The notes: generated by a model not told the origin, from the sequence alone. A stretch of DNA of 64,000 nt from Marinagarivorans algicola (GCF_001292705.1 NZ_LGAK01000013.1:1-64000), one strand, 5' to 3'; positions 36,270 to 46,768 are shown, counted from the stretch's first letter. Made by a program: numbers and translations.

Positions 36270-37034
36270 TTACGCCGTCTCGATTGATTTTTGTGTGAGT
36301 GCGGCGAGAATATGCTCTTGACTGGAGGTAAGCTGTTTGAATTTAGCACGTACTCGAGTATGCAAATACGGTTTTTTAATGACTTGCATCGCGAGTACTT
36401 CAAGTTCAACGCACAGCTTATCATCGCTATTGAGTTGAATGGCAACCGGAATAGATGACTTACGGCCTTGGTAAGCCATATAAAAGGCATCGCTTTGTTG
36501 CAAGTTTCCACGTGCATTAAAGCATATACCGCCTAAGCTGATATTATCGAGATCTCCGTAAATAGGAGGCTCCATCGCGGGTGTACAGCAAATCTCTGCT
36601 GTGTTTTCTTTAAAGTGAAAGCGTTTTTGGCGACGGCGGTCATTGCAAAATTGCATGTGATTAATGTGTAACTTAAAATAAGGTCCATCATTGGCTTGCG
36701 CTCGCTCAATTAACTCACCTTCAATTTCCCAGTGTCGGTAGCTTCCCGGAGCCTTAATTACCGCATAAACGCGTTTAGGTAATACTAAGTGGTCACTGGG
36801 TAGTGCTGGGTGAGGCATATCAATACTGCAGGTATTGTTTTTGGCATGGGTTTTTAATAAAAGACTTTGATAACCTTGGCCATCATGCTCGGCTGTGGTG
36901 TACAAAATCAGTGGGGTGCGGCGGCGTCTAGCCTCATTGAGGACCTGCCATTTTTGCGTACTTAGCGATGCCGTAATAGGGTCTTCGCTAATGCTGCTAC
37001 TTGGAAGCCATTGTAATAAAGATGCTAAACCCAT
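36270..37034 (-). CDS. YcgR-like PilZ-domain protein (cyclic-di-GMP receptor)
   Basis: This 254-residue protein has an N-terminal YcgR-type (PilZN) region and a C-terminal PilZ domain. The cyclic-di-GMP signature is complete: RxxxR with Arg134 and Arg138 in RRRQKR, and NxSxxG with Asn164, Ser166 and Gly169 in DNISLGG. There is no membrane segment. YcgR-type proteins act as brakes on flagella or control pili and exopolysaccharide; no flagellar gene is nearby. It lies 137 bp upstream of bioA on the same strand. Confidence 0.85.
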   Translation of the reverse strand: MGLASLLQWLPSSSISEDPITASLSTQKWQVLNEARRRRTPLILYTTAEHDGQGYQSLLLKTHAKNNTCSIDMPHPALPSDHLVLPKRVYAVIKAPGSYRHWEIEGELIERAQANDGPYFKLHINHMQFCNDRRRQKRFHFKENTAEICCTPAMEPPIYGDLDNISLGGICFNARGNLQQSDAFYMAYQGRKSSIPVAIQLNSDDKLCVELEVLAMQVIKKPYLHTRVRAKFKQLTSSQEHILAALTQKSIETA

Positions 37035-37210
37035 GGGTCACCTCAAATGATATCATTGCGACTGTTTTTTGCCGTTTTGTCGTGTATTAAAGCTATTGGC
37101 AACATTCATGCCTATACACTATTTGAGCGACGATGGGCTATGTGACTTCTAGGGTTATTGCAGTTAGGACTAATCACCGTACAATAGCGTTTTTTTTGGA
37201 GTGAGTTGTT

Positions 37211-38200
37211 TTGTCATTTGTTGCCCCCCCTCACGATGCCGCGAAAACTGCGGCTATGGCCGAGCCCCCCATTACCCCAGTCGATGATAGTGTGACCCAA
37301 GTACGCCCTCGTGAGAATGGGCAAAGCGGTCCTATCAATTTACCCGAGGAGTCGCCGCTGGAGATGAAAAAACTGCAAAAAAAACTGCGGCGTTTGGTAG
37401 GCACTGCAATTACCGATTTTAATATGATCGAAGAAGGGGATCGCGTGATGGCGTGCCTTTCCGGTGGTAAAGACTCTTTTGCGATGCTGGATATTTTGCT
37501 GCTCCTTAAAAAGATTGCGCCTGTGAACTTTGACGTAATCGCCGTCAATATGGATCAGAAACAGCCGGGGTTTCCAGCCCATATATTGCCGGAATATCTC
37601 GATAGGCTGGGTATTGAGTACCATGTTGTCGAAAAAGACACTTACAGTATTGTAAAATCGGTCATCCCTGAGGGTAAAACCACGTGTGGTTTGTGTTCGC
37701 GCTTAAGGCGCGGAACTCTGTATGGTTTTGCTGAGCATATAGGGGCTACCAAAATTGCTTTAGGGCACCACAAAGATGATATTGTCGAAACGCTATTCTT
37801 AAATTTATTTCATGGGGGGCGCTTAAAAGCCATGCCGCCTAAGCTACGTGCAGATGATGGCCGCAATATGATTATCAGGCCATTAGCCTATTGTCGCGAA
37901 TCTGATATCGAGCGCTACGCTAAGCAAAAAGGCTACCCTATTATTCCATGCAATTTATGTGGCTCCCAAGAAAACTTACAACGCCAAAATATTAAGGCGA
38001 TGCTGCAAGGTTGGGATAAGGAGCACCCAGGGCGCGTGGATACTATTTTTACCGCGTTGCAAAAAGTCTCGCCTTCGCAATTGGCCGATCAAAATATTTT
38101 TGATTTCATTAATCTGAGTATTGATCGCACTGTGCCGCTTGCCAATAATCCAAAACATAACGACGGGATGAAGATACATACGGTGACGGTTGTTGATTAA
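37211..38200 (+). CDS. ttcA: tRNA 2-thiocytidine biosynthesis protein TtcA
   Basis: This 329-residue iron-sulfur enzyme thiolates C32 of some tRNAs. The ATP-binding PP-loop SGGKDS is at 84-89, the first CxxC is Cys159/Cys162 and another Cys pair occurs in PCNLCGSQE, as in TtcA. The start appears to be TTG at 37211, with GGAG at 37198-37201; the first ATG is at 37256 (Met16). Either way the N-terminal 50 residues are an extension, rich in Pro and Asp, not needed for the fold. Confidence 0.94.
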   Translation: MSFVAPPHDAAKTAAMAEPPITPVDDSVTQVRPRENGQSGPINLPEESPLEMKKLQKKLRRLVGTAITDFNMIEEGDRVMACLSGGKDSFAMLDILLLLKKIAPVNFDVIAVNMDQKQPGFPAHILPEYLDRLGIEYHVVEKDTYSIVKSVIPEGKTTCGLCSRLRRGTLYGFAEHIGATKIALGHHKDDIVETLFLNLFHGGRLKAMPPKLRADDGRNMIIRPLAYCRESDIERYAKQKGYPIIPCNLCGSQENLQRQNIKAMLQGWDKEHPGRVDTIFTALQKVSPSQLADQNIFDFINLSIDRTVPLANNPKHNDGMKIHTVTVVD

Positions 38201-38247
38201 ATATTATGGATGCTAATAAGGGAAGGTTGCGAGTGATGAACAAGGCG

Positions 38248-38282
38248 AAAAAGGCACGCAATACGTATTGAGTGCCTTTTTT
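38248..38282. terminator. Bidirectional terminator between ttcA and lpxH
   Basis: A 17-bp stem (AAAAAGGCACGCAATAC with GTATTG-A-GTGCCTTTTT) contains one mismatch and has A and T runs on its two sides, so it can end both ttcA and the convergent lpxH transcript. Confidence 0.9.
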
Positions 38283-38326
38283 GTAGGTTTTTATGCGGGC
38301 TCGACTATGGCGTCATCACAGTTGAT

Positions 38327-39055
38327 TTAGCGTGTTAATGTCAACTCTTTGAGCTCAAAGCCATTTTCATCGGCACGTAAGTAGTGAGTATTGTTGTGCC
38401 AATCCCCCAGTACCCAGCGACTATGCGGTTTGCCTTTTTCTTCAAATTGATGATGCGCAGGGCGATGGGTATGCCCGTGGATGAGCGTTTTTACGCGATA
38501 CTCATCCATAATGGTAGCAACCTCAGATAAGGTGACATCCATAATATCTTCGGCTTTCATGGCGTTCATCGATTGACTTTTACTGCGCAAATCGGCTGCC
38601 ATGGCACGACGCTGATTCAGAGGTAGTGCCAAGACCTGTTGTTGCCACACAGGGTTGCGTACCATTTTGCGGAACTGTTGATATTCCACGTCGGCAGTGC
38701 ATAAAGTATCGCCATGCATAACCAGTACACGCTTACCGTATAGCTCGATGACAGTTTCATCTTCAAGTAAGGTAAAGCGACAGGCGTTAGCTAAAGCTTC
38801 ACCGATCATAAAATCGCGATTGCCACGAATAAAAAACACCTCAACGCCACGCTGGCTAATGCTGCTAAGGAGGGTTTTTAGTTGACGGGCAAACGCGTCG
38901 TTGTCGTCATCACCAACCCAAGCGTCAAAAAAATCACCTAAGATGTAGAGTTTTTTAGCATCTTGCGCTTCGTTGTTTGAAAAATGTTCAAAAGCGGCGG
39001 TAATTTCTGGGCGCTCTGGGCTTAAGTGTAAGTCAGATATAAAGTAAGTAGCCAT
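38327..39055 (-). CDS. lpxH: UDP-2,3-diacylglucosamine diphosphatase
   Basis: This 242-residue calcineurin-type metallohydrolase releases lipid X from UDP-diacylglucosamine in lipid A synthesis at the inner membrane surface. All five metal motifs are present: SDLHLS (7-12), GDFFDAWVGDD, RGNRDFMIG, MHGDTLC and HGHTHRP. It starts 2 bp after the ppiB stop, so the two form an operon, the same arrangement as in Pseudomonas. Confidence 0.95.
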   Translation of the reverse strand: MATYFISDLHLSPERPEITAAFEHFSNNEAQDAKKLYILGDFFDAWVGDDDNDAFARQLKTLLSSISQRGVEVFFIRGNRDFMIGEALANACRFTLLEDETVIELYGKRVLVMHGDTLCTADVEYQQFRKMVRNPVWQQQVLALPLNQRRAMAADLRSKSQSMNAMKAEDIMDVTLSEVATIMDEYRVKTLIHGHTHRPAHHQFEEKGKPHSRWVLGDWHNNTHYLRADENGFELKELTLTR

Positions 39056-39057
39056 GT

Positions 39058-39549
39058 TTATGCGACTGTAACTCGCTCAATAACAACGGCTTCTACAGGC
39101 ACATCTTGATGCCCGCCTGCACTACCGGTTTTGACTGTTTTAAGTTTTTCGACAATATCCATACCCTTGGTGACTTTACCAAACACAGCATAGCCCCAGC
39201 CTTGCGAGTTTTTGCCGCTATGGTTTAAGAAGTCATTATCAGCTACGTTGATAAAAAACTGCGCTGTAGCGCTATGGGGGTCCATAGTGCGCGCCATGGC
39301 AATGGTGCCCTTGTTATTCTTAAGGCCGTTATCCGCCTCGTTCTCGATGGTTGCGCGGGTAGTTTTTTGCTGCATATCCTCAGTAAAACCGCCGCCTTGA
39401 ATCATGAAGTTGTTAATAATACGGTGAAATATAGTCCCGTTGTAAAAACCGTCTTCTGCATATTGCTTGAAGTTGGCTGCCGATTTGGGTGCCTTGTCAA
39501 AATCTAGTTCAAGCTCTATATCACCGTAATTGGTGTGCAGTGTAATCAT
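39058..39549 (-). CDS. ppiB: Cytoplasmic peptidyl-prolyl cis-trans isomerase (cyclophilin)
   Basis: This 163-residue cyclophilin lacks a signal peptide. Active-site segments are [14 protein letters not shown] and [17 protein letters not shown], with the late WGYAVFGKV. The start at 39549 (MITLHTN) has AGGAG 7 nt upstream; a frame from 39576 is longer but unsupported. It is divergent from glnS and co-transcribed with lpxH. Confidence 0.95.
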   Translation of the reverse strand: MITLHTNYGDIELELDFDKAPKSAANFKQYAEDGFYNGTIFHRIINNFMIQGGGFTEDMQQKTTRATIENEADNGLKNNKGTIAMARTMDPHSATAQFFINVADNDFLNHSGKNSQGWGYAVFGKVTKGMDIVEKLKTVKTGSAGGHQDVPVEAVVIERVTVA

Positions 39550-39707
39550 CTCTTGCTCCTGTACGCGAGAATGCAATATGACCAGCCGTGTTTACTCCCT
39601 AAAGGTAGTATTTAGCTGGCTAACGTCAAAAGGGCCGCTATAATACGCGTTTTGCTTGTAAACCGGAACCTTACAGGCTATTTATTACGCATTTAAACAG
39701 GCGAGAT

Positions 39708-41363
39708 ATGACTGAAGCGGCCAAACCTACGAATTTTTTACAACAAATACTCCAAGCTGACCTCGATAGCGGCAAGCACGTTAAAATAGTGACACGCTTC
39801 CCGCCGGAGCCTAATGGTTATTTACACATAGGCCATGCAAAGTCGATTTGTTTGAATTTTGGCCTTGCGGAGGCGCTAGGTGGCGAGTGCAACCTACGCT
39901 TTGATGATACCAACCCTGCTAAAGAAGAGCAGCAATACATCGATGCCATTAAAGAAGATGTGCGGTGGTTGGGGTATAGCTGGGCGGGCGATGTGCGTTA
40001 TGCATCGAGTTACTTTGATACGCTTTTTGAGTGGGCTTGCCAACTTATTAAGCAAGGCGATGCTTATGTCTGTGATTTATCTTCCGATGAAGCGCGCGCT
40101 TATCGCGGCACCTTAAAAGAACCCGGTAAAAACTCGCCCTATCGCGAGCGTACTGCTGAGGAAAATCTCGCGTTATTTGAACAAATGAAAAACGGCGACT
40201 TTGACGAAGGCGCCTGTGTACTGCGTGCAAAAATTGATATGAGCAGCGGTAATATCAATATGCGCGACCCCATTTTGTACCGTATTCGTAAGCAATCACA
40301 TCATCAAACGGGCGATAAGTGGTGTATTTACCCTAACTACGACTTTGCGCATGGGCAAGAAGATGCCATTGAGGGGGTGACTCATTCAATTTGTACCCTA
40401 GAGTTTGCCGATCATCGCCCTTTATATGAATGGCTTTTGGAGCATCTACCGGTACCGAGTAAGCCCAAGCAGTATGAATTTGGTCGTTTAAATTTAAATT
40501 ATTCGGTCACTAGTAAGCGTAAACTAAAGCAACTCGTCGATGAAGGGTATGTTGACGGATGGACCGATCCGCGTATGCCTACTATCGCCGGTTACCGCCG
40601 TCGAGGTTATACCCCAGCAGCGCTGCGTAAATTTTGTGAAATGATTGGCGTTACCAAAAGCGACGGGGTGGTGGATGTTGCCATGCTTGAGCATGCCATT
40701 CGCGATGACTTAGATAAAAACTCGCCACGCGCCATGTGTGTATTGAAGCCATTGAAGGTTATTTTAACCAATTACCCTGACGACAAAACCGAGTTGCTCG
40801 AGGCGCCGGGTCATCCTAATCACGATGATTTGCCTGCTCGTCAATTGCCCTTTGGGCGTGAAGTATATATTGATCAAGATGACTTCCGAGAAGAGGCCAA
40901 CAAAAAGTATAAGCGCTTAGTATTGGGTAAGCGTGTGCGCTTACGCAGTGCGTATATCATTGAAGCGGATAAAGCGATTAAAAATGATCAAGGTGAGATT
41001 ATTGCCGTTGAGGCGCGCATTATCGAAGGTACCGTCGGCAAAAATCCAGAAGACGGCATTAAAGCGAAAGGGGTTATTCAGTGGGTTGCCGCCCATGATT
41101 GCGCAAAATTTGAAGTGCGTTTATATGACAGGCTCTTTACGGATGCTGCCCCTGACAGCGGTGATAAAAACTTTTTAGACAGCATTAACCCACACAGCTT
41201 AACGACAGTTGATTGTGCTGTAGGCGAAAAAGGTTTGCTCAACGCTGAAGTCGGAACCACTTACCAGTTTGAGCGCGAAGGGTATTTTTGCCGTGATAGC
41301 CAAGCGCCAACCTTAGTGTTTAACCGCACGATTGGTTTGCGTGATACTTGGGTTGATAAATAG
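39708..41363 (+). CDS. glnS: Glutaminyl-tRNA synthetase
   Basis: This 551-residue class I synthetase charges tRNA-Gln. The HIGH motif lies at 40-43 in [23 protein letters not shown] follows, and the KMSKS-like loop reads VTSKRK. The C-terminal anticodon-binding beta-barrels are complete. The divergent ppiB-lpxH and the following cysS reproduce the order known in pseudomonads. Confidence 0.97.
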   Translation: MTEAAKPTNFLQQILQADLDSGKHVKIVTRFPPEPNGYLHIGHAKSICLNFGLAEALGGECNLRFDDTNPAKEEQQYIDAIKEDVRWLGYSWAGDVRYASSYFDTLFEWACQLIKQGDAYVCDLSSDEARAYRGTLKEPGKNSPYRERTAEENLALFEQMKNGDFDEGACVLRAKIDMSSGNINMRDPILYRIRKQSHHQTGDKWCIYPNYDFAHGQEDAIEGVTHSICTLEFADHRPLYEWLLEHLPVPSKPKQYEFGRLNLNYSVTSKRKLKQLVDEGYVDGWTDPRMPTIAGYRRRGYTPAALRKFCEMIGVTKSDGVVDVAMLEHAIRDDLDKNSPRAMCVLKPLKVILTNYPDDKTELLEAPGHPNHDDLPARQLPFGREVYIDQDDFREEANKKYKRLVLGKRVRLRSAYIIEADKAIKNDQGEIIAVEARIIEGTVGKNPEDGIKAKGVIQWVAAHDCAKFEVRLYDRLFTDAAPDSGDKNFLDSINPHSLTTVDCAVGEKGLLNAEVGTTYQFEREGYFCRDSQAPTLVFNRTIGLRDTWVDK

Positions 41364-41451
41364 GCGTAGTCAATAAAAGCGCCAGCGGCGCACGTTACAG
41401 TGCGCGATTTAGGTATGTTTAATCAAGCAATAATACATAAAGGGAACTCCC

Positions 41452-42825
41452 ATGAGTTTAGTGGTTTACAACACACAAACCCGCACTAAAGAAGCCTTTA
41501 GCCCAATAGATGCTAATAATGTAAAAATGTATGTCTGTGGGCCAACGGTCTACAATTTTGTCCATATCGGTAATGCTCGGCCGGTTGTTGTGTTTGACAC
41601 ATTATTTAGAGTACTGCAAAGCCAATACCCTAAAGTGACCTACGCGCGCAATATTACCGATATTGACGATAAGATTATGAAAGCGGCAGGCCAAAGTGGC
41701 GAAACCATTGCCGAGCTAACGGCACGCTATGCGAGCGAGTTTGAAAAAGACATGGCTGCGCTCAATAATTTACAGCCTACCATCGTGCCGTATGCCACCC
41801 ATCACGTGCCCGATATGATTGCCATGATTGCTGAATTAGTGGATAAAAACCATGCTTATTCGGCGCAAGGCCACGTACTTTTTGATGTTAAATCAATGCC
41901 TGATTACGGCAAGTTAAGTAATCAAGGTATTGATGCTATGCTCGAAGGCGCGCGCGTAGAAGTGGCGAGCTATAAAAAGTATGCCGGCGATTTTGTATTG
42001 TGGAAACCTTCGAGCGAGGGTGAACCCGGCTGGGATAGCCCTTGGGGGCGCGGCCGTCCAGGCTGGCATATAGAGTGCTCGGCGATGATCGAAAAGCATT
42101 TAGGCAATACCATTGATGTGCACGGCGGCGGTCGCGATTTGATTTTTCCGCATCATGAAAACGAAGTGGCCCAAAGCGAATGTGCCCATGGTGGTGAGCA
42201 GTATGTGAAATACTGGATGCACAATGGTTACATTAATATTGGCGGCGAGAAGATGTCAAAAAGCTTAGGCAACTTTAAAACCGTACGTGATTTATTAGGC
42301 CGCTATAAAGGTGAAGTGATTCGCTTTGCTTTATTATCGGCGCAGTATCGCAGCGAGCTTGATTTTTCGGTTGATTTACTCGACCAATCAGCTGCCAGCT
42401 TGGATGGTATTTACGGTGCATTACGTAAAGTTGAGGCACTTGAAGAATCCTGCATTGAGCTTAGCCAAAGCGCGGCGTATCAAGCATTATTGGATGATTT
42501 GAATAGCCCGCAAGCGATTAGTGAATTACATCAACTCGCCAAACGGCTTAATAAAGAAGGCGATGAGGATTTGGCCTTAGTCAAAGGTGAATTATTAGCG
42601 GTTGGCAACCTCATGGGGTTGTTACAGCAAGATCCGGAAGAGTGGTTTAAATCCAGTGTGAGCGCGGGTATTACAGCCGATGAAATTGAGGCGCTTATTG
42701 CCGAGCGTTTAGAGGCGAGGGCCAGCAAAAACTGGGCACGCTCTGATGAAATACGTGATTTATTACAAGCGCAAGGCGTTGTTCTAGAAGACGCTAAAGC
42801 GGGTACCACTTGGCGCTTTGAATAG
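41452..42825 (+). CDS. cysS: Cysteinyl-tRNA synthetase
   Basis: This 457-residue monomeric synthetase charges tRNA-Cys. Cys29 in YVCGPTVYN is a zinc ligand, HIGN is at 38-41, the second zinc region includes WHIECSAM and [10 protein letters not shown], and the loop reads EKMSKSLGN. The start has AAGGGAA upstream. It lies 88 bp after glnS and ends with a terminator. Confidence 0.97.
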   Translation: MSLVVYNTQTRTKEAFSPIDANNVKMYVCGPTVYNFVHIGNARPVVVFDTLFRVLQSQYPKVTYARNITDIDDKIMKAAGQSGETIAELTARYASEFEKDMAALNNLQPTIVPYATHHVPDMIAMIAELVDKNHAYSAQGHVLFDVKSMPDYGKLSNQGIDAMLEGARVEVASYKKYAGDFVLWKPSSEGEPGWDSPWGRGRPGWHIECSAMIEKHLGNTIDVHGGGRDLIFPHHENEVAQSECAHGGEQYVKYWMHNGYINIGGEKMSKSLGNFKTVRDLLGRYKGEVIRFALLSAQYRSELDFSVDLLDQSAASLDGIYGALRKVEALEESCIELSQSAAYQALLDDLNSPQAISELHQLAKRLNKEGDEDLALVKGELLAVGNLMGLLQQDPEEWFKSSVSAGITADEIEALIAERLEARASKNWARSDEIRDLLQAQGVVLEDAKAGTTWRFE

Positions 42826-42845
42826 CGTCGTGCATTTTTAACCTG

Positions 42846-42876
42846 GGCCGGTAGCTATCGCTGACCGGCCTTTTTT
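42846..42876 (+). terminator. cysS terminator
   Basis: GGCCGGT (42846-42852) and ACCGGCC (42864-42870) pair perfectly over an 11-nt loop and are followed by six T. Confidence 0.92.
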
Positions 42877-42900
42877 ATACCTAATAATTGATATATCTTT

Positions 42901-43728
42901 ATGAGTGAAGTAACGGCGCACCCTAGCCATAATTTATTTTTTCGTATTCGCCATAATAAAATTTTTGAATGGTTTGTAATTAGTATTATTGTCTTTTCGG
43001 CCGTGGTTATTGGTGTAAAAACCTACGCAATACCACCGTTTGTCAATCAATTAGTGATTGTGCTTGATTGGCTGATTACCTTTATTTTCTTGGTTGAGCT
43101 GATAATACGGTTTTTGGGCGAGCCGTCCAAAAAAGACTTTTTTAAAAATGGTTGGAATATTTTTGATGCGACTATTGTTGCGGTTAGCCTGATCCCTATT
43201 GATGACAGTGAGCTGGCTATTGTTGGCCGTCTCATTCGTATATTTAGGGTGCTCCGAATGATATCAATCATTCCAGAGCTACGAGTATTACTTAATTCTT
43301 TGCTAAAAGCATTGCCTCAGTTAAGTTACGTTATGCTGTTAATGTTCATTATTTTTTATATTTATGCGGCAGTTGGGAGTACTTTTTTTGCCACGATAAA
43401 CCCTCAGCTTTGGGGTGATATTGCTATTAGCATGTTAACTTTATTTAGGGTGATGACCTTTGAAGACTGGACTGACGTTATGTATGAAACGCAAGTGAGC
43501 TACCCATTTAGTTGGGTGTTTTATTTGTCGTTTATTTTTTTTACAGCTTTTGCTTTTTTAAATATGGTGATTGGTATCGTGGTCAATGTATTAGAGGAGG
43601 AACGTGGTAGGCTGGCGAAAAGTAAGGCCAATGAACTGGAGCAAGAAAAGACTAATCAGTTGCATGCCATTCGCTCGGAGTTGGCAGAGCTTAAAGCATT
43701 AATTAAAGCGCAACAGTCACAGACTTAA
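42901..43728 (+). CDS. Voltage-gated cation channel, BacNav/NaChBac family
   Basis: This 275-residue protein is a single six-helix channel subunit expected to form tetramers in the inner membrane. S1-S3 occupy about 20-100. The S4 sensor has Arg110, 113, 116 and 119 at every third position. The pore helix leads to the selectivity filter TFEDWTD (186-192), followed by S6 (about 203-230). A charged coiled coil (about 232-272) is the usual tetramerisation tail. The family's sodium filter is TLESW. Here an extra Asp189 and Asp192 make the filter more acidic, similar to filters engineered or found to prefer calcium. Ion selectivity cannot be settled by eye. The DnaJ-related gene follows 26 bp later. 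Confidence 0.87.
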   Translation: MSEVTAHPSHNLFFRIRHNKIFEWFVISIIVFSAVVIGVKTYAIPPFVNQLVIVLDWLITFIFLVELIIRFLGEPSKKDFFKNGWNIFDATIVAVSLIPIDDSELAIVGRLIRIFRVLRMISIIPELRVLLNSLLKALPQLSYVMLLMFIIFYIYAAVGSTFFATINPQLWGDIAISMLTLFRVMTFEDWTDVMYETQVSYPFSWVFYLSFIFFTAFAFLNMVIGIVVNVLEEERGRLAKSKANELEQEKTNQLHAIRSELAELKALIKAQQSQT

Positions 43729-43754
43729 ATTCACAATCGTCGCCGTTAATACTT

Positions 43755-44408
43755 ATGCCTCTCACTCAATGGTTACAAATATCTCAGCATGATTCGATCG
43801 CCCTTTTGCTGCAACAGCATATGCAGTCTGTACTGGTCGAGCGGGTTGCGGGTGGCTTATCGGGCGATCATACTGAATTTGAAGAGTATGCACTGATTCA
43901 GTGGCTTGATACACAAGGCTGCTGGGCAGGCTTAGACTCTGTGTCGGCGAGTTTAGCTTTATTTGCTAAGCATTTTTTAACGCGGCGTGGCTTGTACCAA
44001 AGTCAACAATATTGGCGGACTAATGGATGCCGGTTAGAGTTTGGTTTGATGCGAATAACCGTAGTGTATTGCGTCACCCCCTCTTCACACACGGCGGCGG
44101 TCGCCATCCCTTTAGCCGATCAGGCAATTGCTGATTTTTATGGTGACCTTAGTGTGCTTGAAAAAGCCACGCAAGCTTCAGTTTATCGATTGTTGGCGGG
44201 TTTTTGGCGGCGCTATGAGGCTTTTGTCGCAGCCGATAGCGCTTATGCGGTATTAGGGGTGGAGCCAGATGCGAGGTGGGAGGTTATTCAAAGAGCCTAT
44301 CGCCAGCTTGCTGCTAAGCATCACCCCGATAAAGGTGGCGACCCTGAACAGTTTTTGCTGGTTAAAGCGGCCTATGATCAACTCAAGGCGGTTAAGCGCA
44401 CGACATAA
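43755..44408 (+). CDS. DnaJ-related protein with C-terminal J domain
   Basis: This 217-residue protein has the N-terminal helical region of the DNAJ_related family (about 1-160, including EEYALIQWLD and LFAKHFL) and a C-terminal J domain with the HPD tripeptide in HHPDKGGD (about 191-198). The HPD loop stimulates DnaK ATPase, so it is a candidate specialised co-chaperone. It has no zinc finger or G/F linker. It is probably co-transcribed with the channel gene. Confidence 0.87.
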   Translation: MPLTQWLQISQHDSIALLLQQHMQSVLVERVAGGLSGDHTEFEEYALIQWLDTQGCWAGLDSVSASLALFAKHFLTRRGLYQSQQYWRTNGCRLEFGLMRITVVYCVTPSSHTAAVAIPLADQAIADFYGDLSVLEKATQASVYRLLAGFWRRYEAFVAADSAYAVLGVEPDARWEVIQRAYRQLAAKHHPDKGGDPEQFLLVKAAYDQLKAVKRTT

Positions 44409-44670
44409 AATACAGGAGGGCTCAGTGGGTGCAGGACTATATATTGGAAGCTTTCACCCAGATGTAATCGTAAAAATGAGCACCAAGTAGCACTTTATTG
44501 TTTTGATATGTTAAATCGTATGGCGATTATTGTGATCTGTTAGCCTATTCTAGTGCGCTTGTTTGGGGCCTAGCGTTGCTCCTTAGTATTACGCACACTT
44601 TTTTCTAATTAAAGCCCCTTTTTGGGTAACACAGTGATTTCTTGATTGCGACTTTTGGGCGCTTAGACTT

Positions 44671-46629
44671 ATGAATATGAAATTGGCAGTATATGGATCC
44701 TTGTTGGCGGTATTGTTGGGCGCTTGCGTAGGTAAAGACCCTGTGCTCAATGCGCCGAGTACGTCATCGTCGAGCCCTGCTAGCAGTATTGATCACAGTA
44801 GCGTTGCCACAAGTAGTGTTGCCATAAGTAGTACTCCTATAAGCAGTACTCCTAGCAGTAGTGTATCAAGTAGTCTGGCCCAAAGCAGTTCGGTGATAAG
44901 TAATACGGCACCTACTGTCAACTGGGTGAGCCCCGAGGCCAATTATACGGTGATTGATGGCCTTGCTGCGGTGATGATCGAAGCGAATGTGGTCGATAGC
45001 GAAGATAATGTATCGAGCGTGACGCTGTCTATTAATGGTCAAAAACAAGCGATGCTAACGGGATCACCTTATCGCTGGCCTGCGAGTCTTATTGAGTCTT
45101 TGAGCGTCGGTGAGCATGCCCTAACAATAGAGGCCACGGATGAGGCGGGCGCTAGCACCGTTGTTGAGCGCACAATTACCGTTGACCCGTCCCAGAATGT
45201 GTTGCCCACCGTGACGTTTGTGAACCCTATGGCCGATGACTTATTGCCCCATCAATCGAGCCTGGATGTACGTGTCAATGCGGCCGATGTCGATGGTGAT
45301 ATTATCAGCGCGATATTATATGTGAATAGTCAGCAAGTGGCTGAAATCACACAAGCGCCTTTTGAGTGGCCTGCGCGCTTATTACCAGCACTTAATCAAT
45401 TAGAGGAAGGCCTTTACACATTAAAAGTGGTTGTGACAGACAATCGTGGTGATACTGCGGAGGCGCAAATTAGCGTGACGGTATCGGAGCCTAATGATTT
45501 CCCTGTGGTCGATTTTGTGAGCCCTGCAAATGCCTTGGTATTGGCGGCAGGTGCGCAGATTGACGTGATTGCCGACGCGAGTGATAGCGATGGTCAAATT
45601 GCCGAGGTAATTTTGAGTATCAACGGCATAGATATTGGCGCGCCTGATAAGACCATGCCTTACGAGTGGTTTGCAACGCGCAATGCTGAACTTAAAGATA
45701 TCCCGACAGGCGAGTACACTTTAAGGCTGACTGCTGTTGATGATAAAGGCGGTAAAGCACATGTAGAGCGCCAATTAACAATCACCAACGATGCCGATAC
45801 TGCAGCAGGAGATCCTGCGCGCGGTCAAGTTCAATATTTTCAAAATTGCCTCGAGTGTCACGGTCAGTTTGGTGAAGGGACCAGCCGCGCAAAAGCGATT
45901 ATGCCACTCAAAGCCAGTTATACCAAAAATGGCAAAAGTTACTCTTTGTTTTCTTTGATTGATGAATTAATGCCTGATGGTTATGTTTCAGCTTGTGCCG
46001 ATCAATGCGCTAAAAATGTGGCTTCATACATGAAAGAAGGTCTGACCGCAGCGGCACAAGAAAAAAACACATTAAGCGCTGGTGATATTCAAACGGGTAA
46101 AGTGGAGTTTGAACTGCATTGTGCGAAATGCCACGGTAATGACGGTTTAGGGGGGGATGAAGATGTGGTTTTATTCCCTGTGCGCAGCGGTGACGACTAT
46201 GCTTTATCAACGTTTTATTTTTATGCCAAGGTAAGCCTATGGAGCTTGATTGACTTGGGGATGCCCTATGGGCCTACAGGCTATCCTGAAGGCTATGCTG
46301 AAAAATGTTCCGGTCAGTGCGCGGCAGATGTCATTAGCTACATTAAAGATTTAGAAAGCAAGTTGACCGAGCAAGAGCTATTACAGGTGCAAATAGCGGC
46401 AGGTAAAAAGCAGTACGCAACGTATTGTGCTGGCTGCCATAATAACGATGGCCGCCGACGTGGTATTATTCCGCTTACGAATGCCGAGCGCAATAATGAT
46501 AGCCTCGATGATAGTGATAAGCTCTTTAAATATAATCGTGATGCGATGCCGCCAAGCGACCCGCAAAGCTGTGGAGATCAATGCTCTAAAGATATTACAG
46601 TGTATATTCGCGCCGTACTGGATCAATGA
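44671..46629 (+). CDS. Lipoprotein with polyserine linker, three Ig-like domains and three c-type haem modules
   Basis: This 652-residue protein has lipobox LLGAC ending at Cys19 and a polyserine linker at about 30-77, encoded by imperfect tandem Ser-codon repeats. Three bacterial Ig-like domains of about 95 residues follow (about 80-172, 178-271, 277-372), each with PTV/PVV..V.P, an Asp-rich turn and a terminal TDxxG strand. The C-terminus has three cytochrome c modules: CLECH (393-397), CAKCH (484-488) and CAGCH (586-590). Each carries a Met-Pro axial-ligand candidate (Met434, 531, 626) and an extra Cx3C (442/446, 546/550, 634/638). The same design occurs in the 10414-13176 gene. It is probably an outer-membrane electron carrier; the redox partner is unknown. 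It is monocistronic. Confidence 0.85.
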   Translation: MNMKLAVYGSLLAVLLGACVGKDPVLNAPSTSSSSPASSIDHSSVATSSVAISSTPISSTPSSSVSSSLAQSSSVISNTAPTVNWVSPEANYTVIDGLAAVMIEANVVDSEDNVSSVTLSINGQKQAMLTGSPYRWPASLIESLSVGEHALTIEATDEAGASTVVERTITVDPSQNVLPTVTFVNPMADDLLPHQSSLDVRVNAADVDGDIISAILYVNSQQVAEITQAPFEWPARLLPALNQLEEGLYTLKVVVTDNRGDTAEAQISVTVSEPNDFPVVDFVSPANALVLAAGAQIDVIADASDSDGQIAEVILSINGIDIGAPDKTMPYEWFATRNAELKDIPTGEYTLRLTAVDDKGGKAHVERQLTITNDADTAAGDPARGQVQYFQNCLECHGQFGEGTSRAKAIMPLKASYTKNGKSYSLFSLIDELMPDGYVSACADQCAKNVASYMKEGLTAAAQEKNTLSAGDIQTGKVEFELHCAKCHGNDGLGGDEDVVLFPVRSGDDYALSTFYFYAKVSLWSLIDLGMPYGPTGYPEGYAEKCSGQCAADVISYIKDLESKLTEQELLQVQIAAGKKQYATYCAGCHNNDGRRRGIIPLTNAERNNDSLDDSDKLFKYNRDAMPPSDPQSCGDQCSKDITVYIRAVLDQ

Positions 46630-46645
46630 TAAGCACATTAGTTAG

Positions 46646-46682
46646 ACACAAAAAAGCCGCTATTTCAGCGGCTTTTTTGTGT
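46646..46682. terminator. Bidirectional terminator between the cytochrome gene and hldE
   Basis: A 15-bp stem (ACACAAAAAAGCCGC with its complement) closes a 7-nt loop and provides A and T runs for both converging transcripts. Confidence 0.92.
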
Positions 46683-46730
46683 CTTTCAGCGTTTAGCTGC
46701 TGTTGTAAGCGGCCATGGTTATAAACGTTT

Positions 46731-46764
46731 ATGACCGTGATGAGATTATGACCGTGATGAGATT
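46731..46764. repeat. Perfect tandem 17-bp duplication
   Basis: ATGACCGTGATGAGATT occurs at 46731-46747 and again at 46748-46764, directly beyond the hldE stop at 46769. It looks like a recent replication-slippage duplication. Confidence 0.9.
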
Positions 46765-46768
46765 ATGG

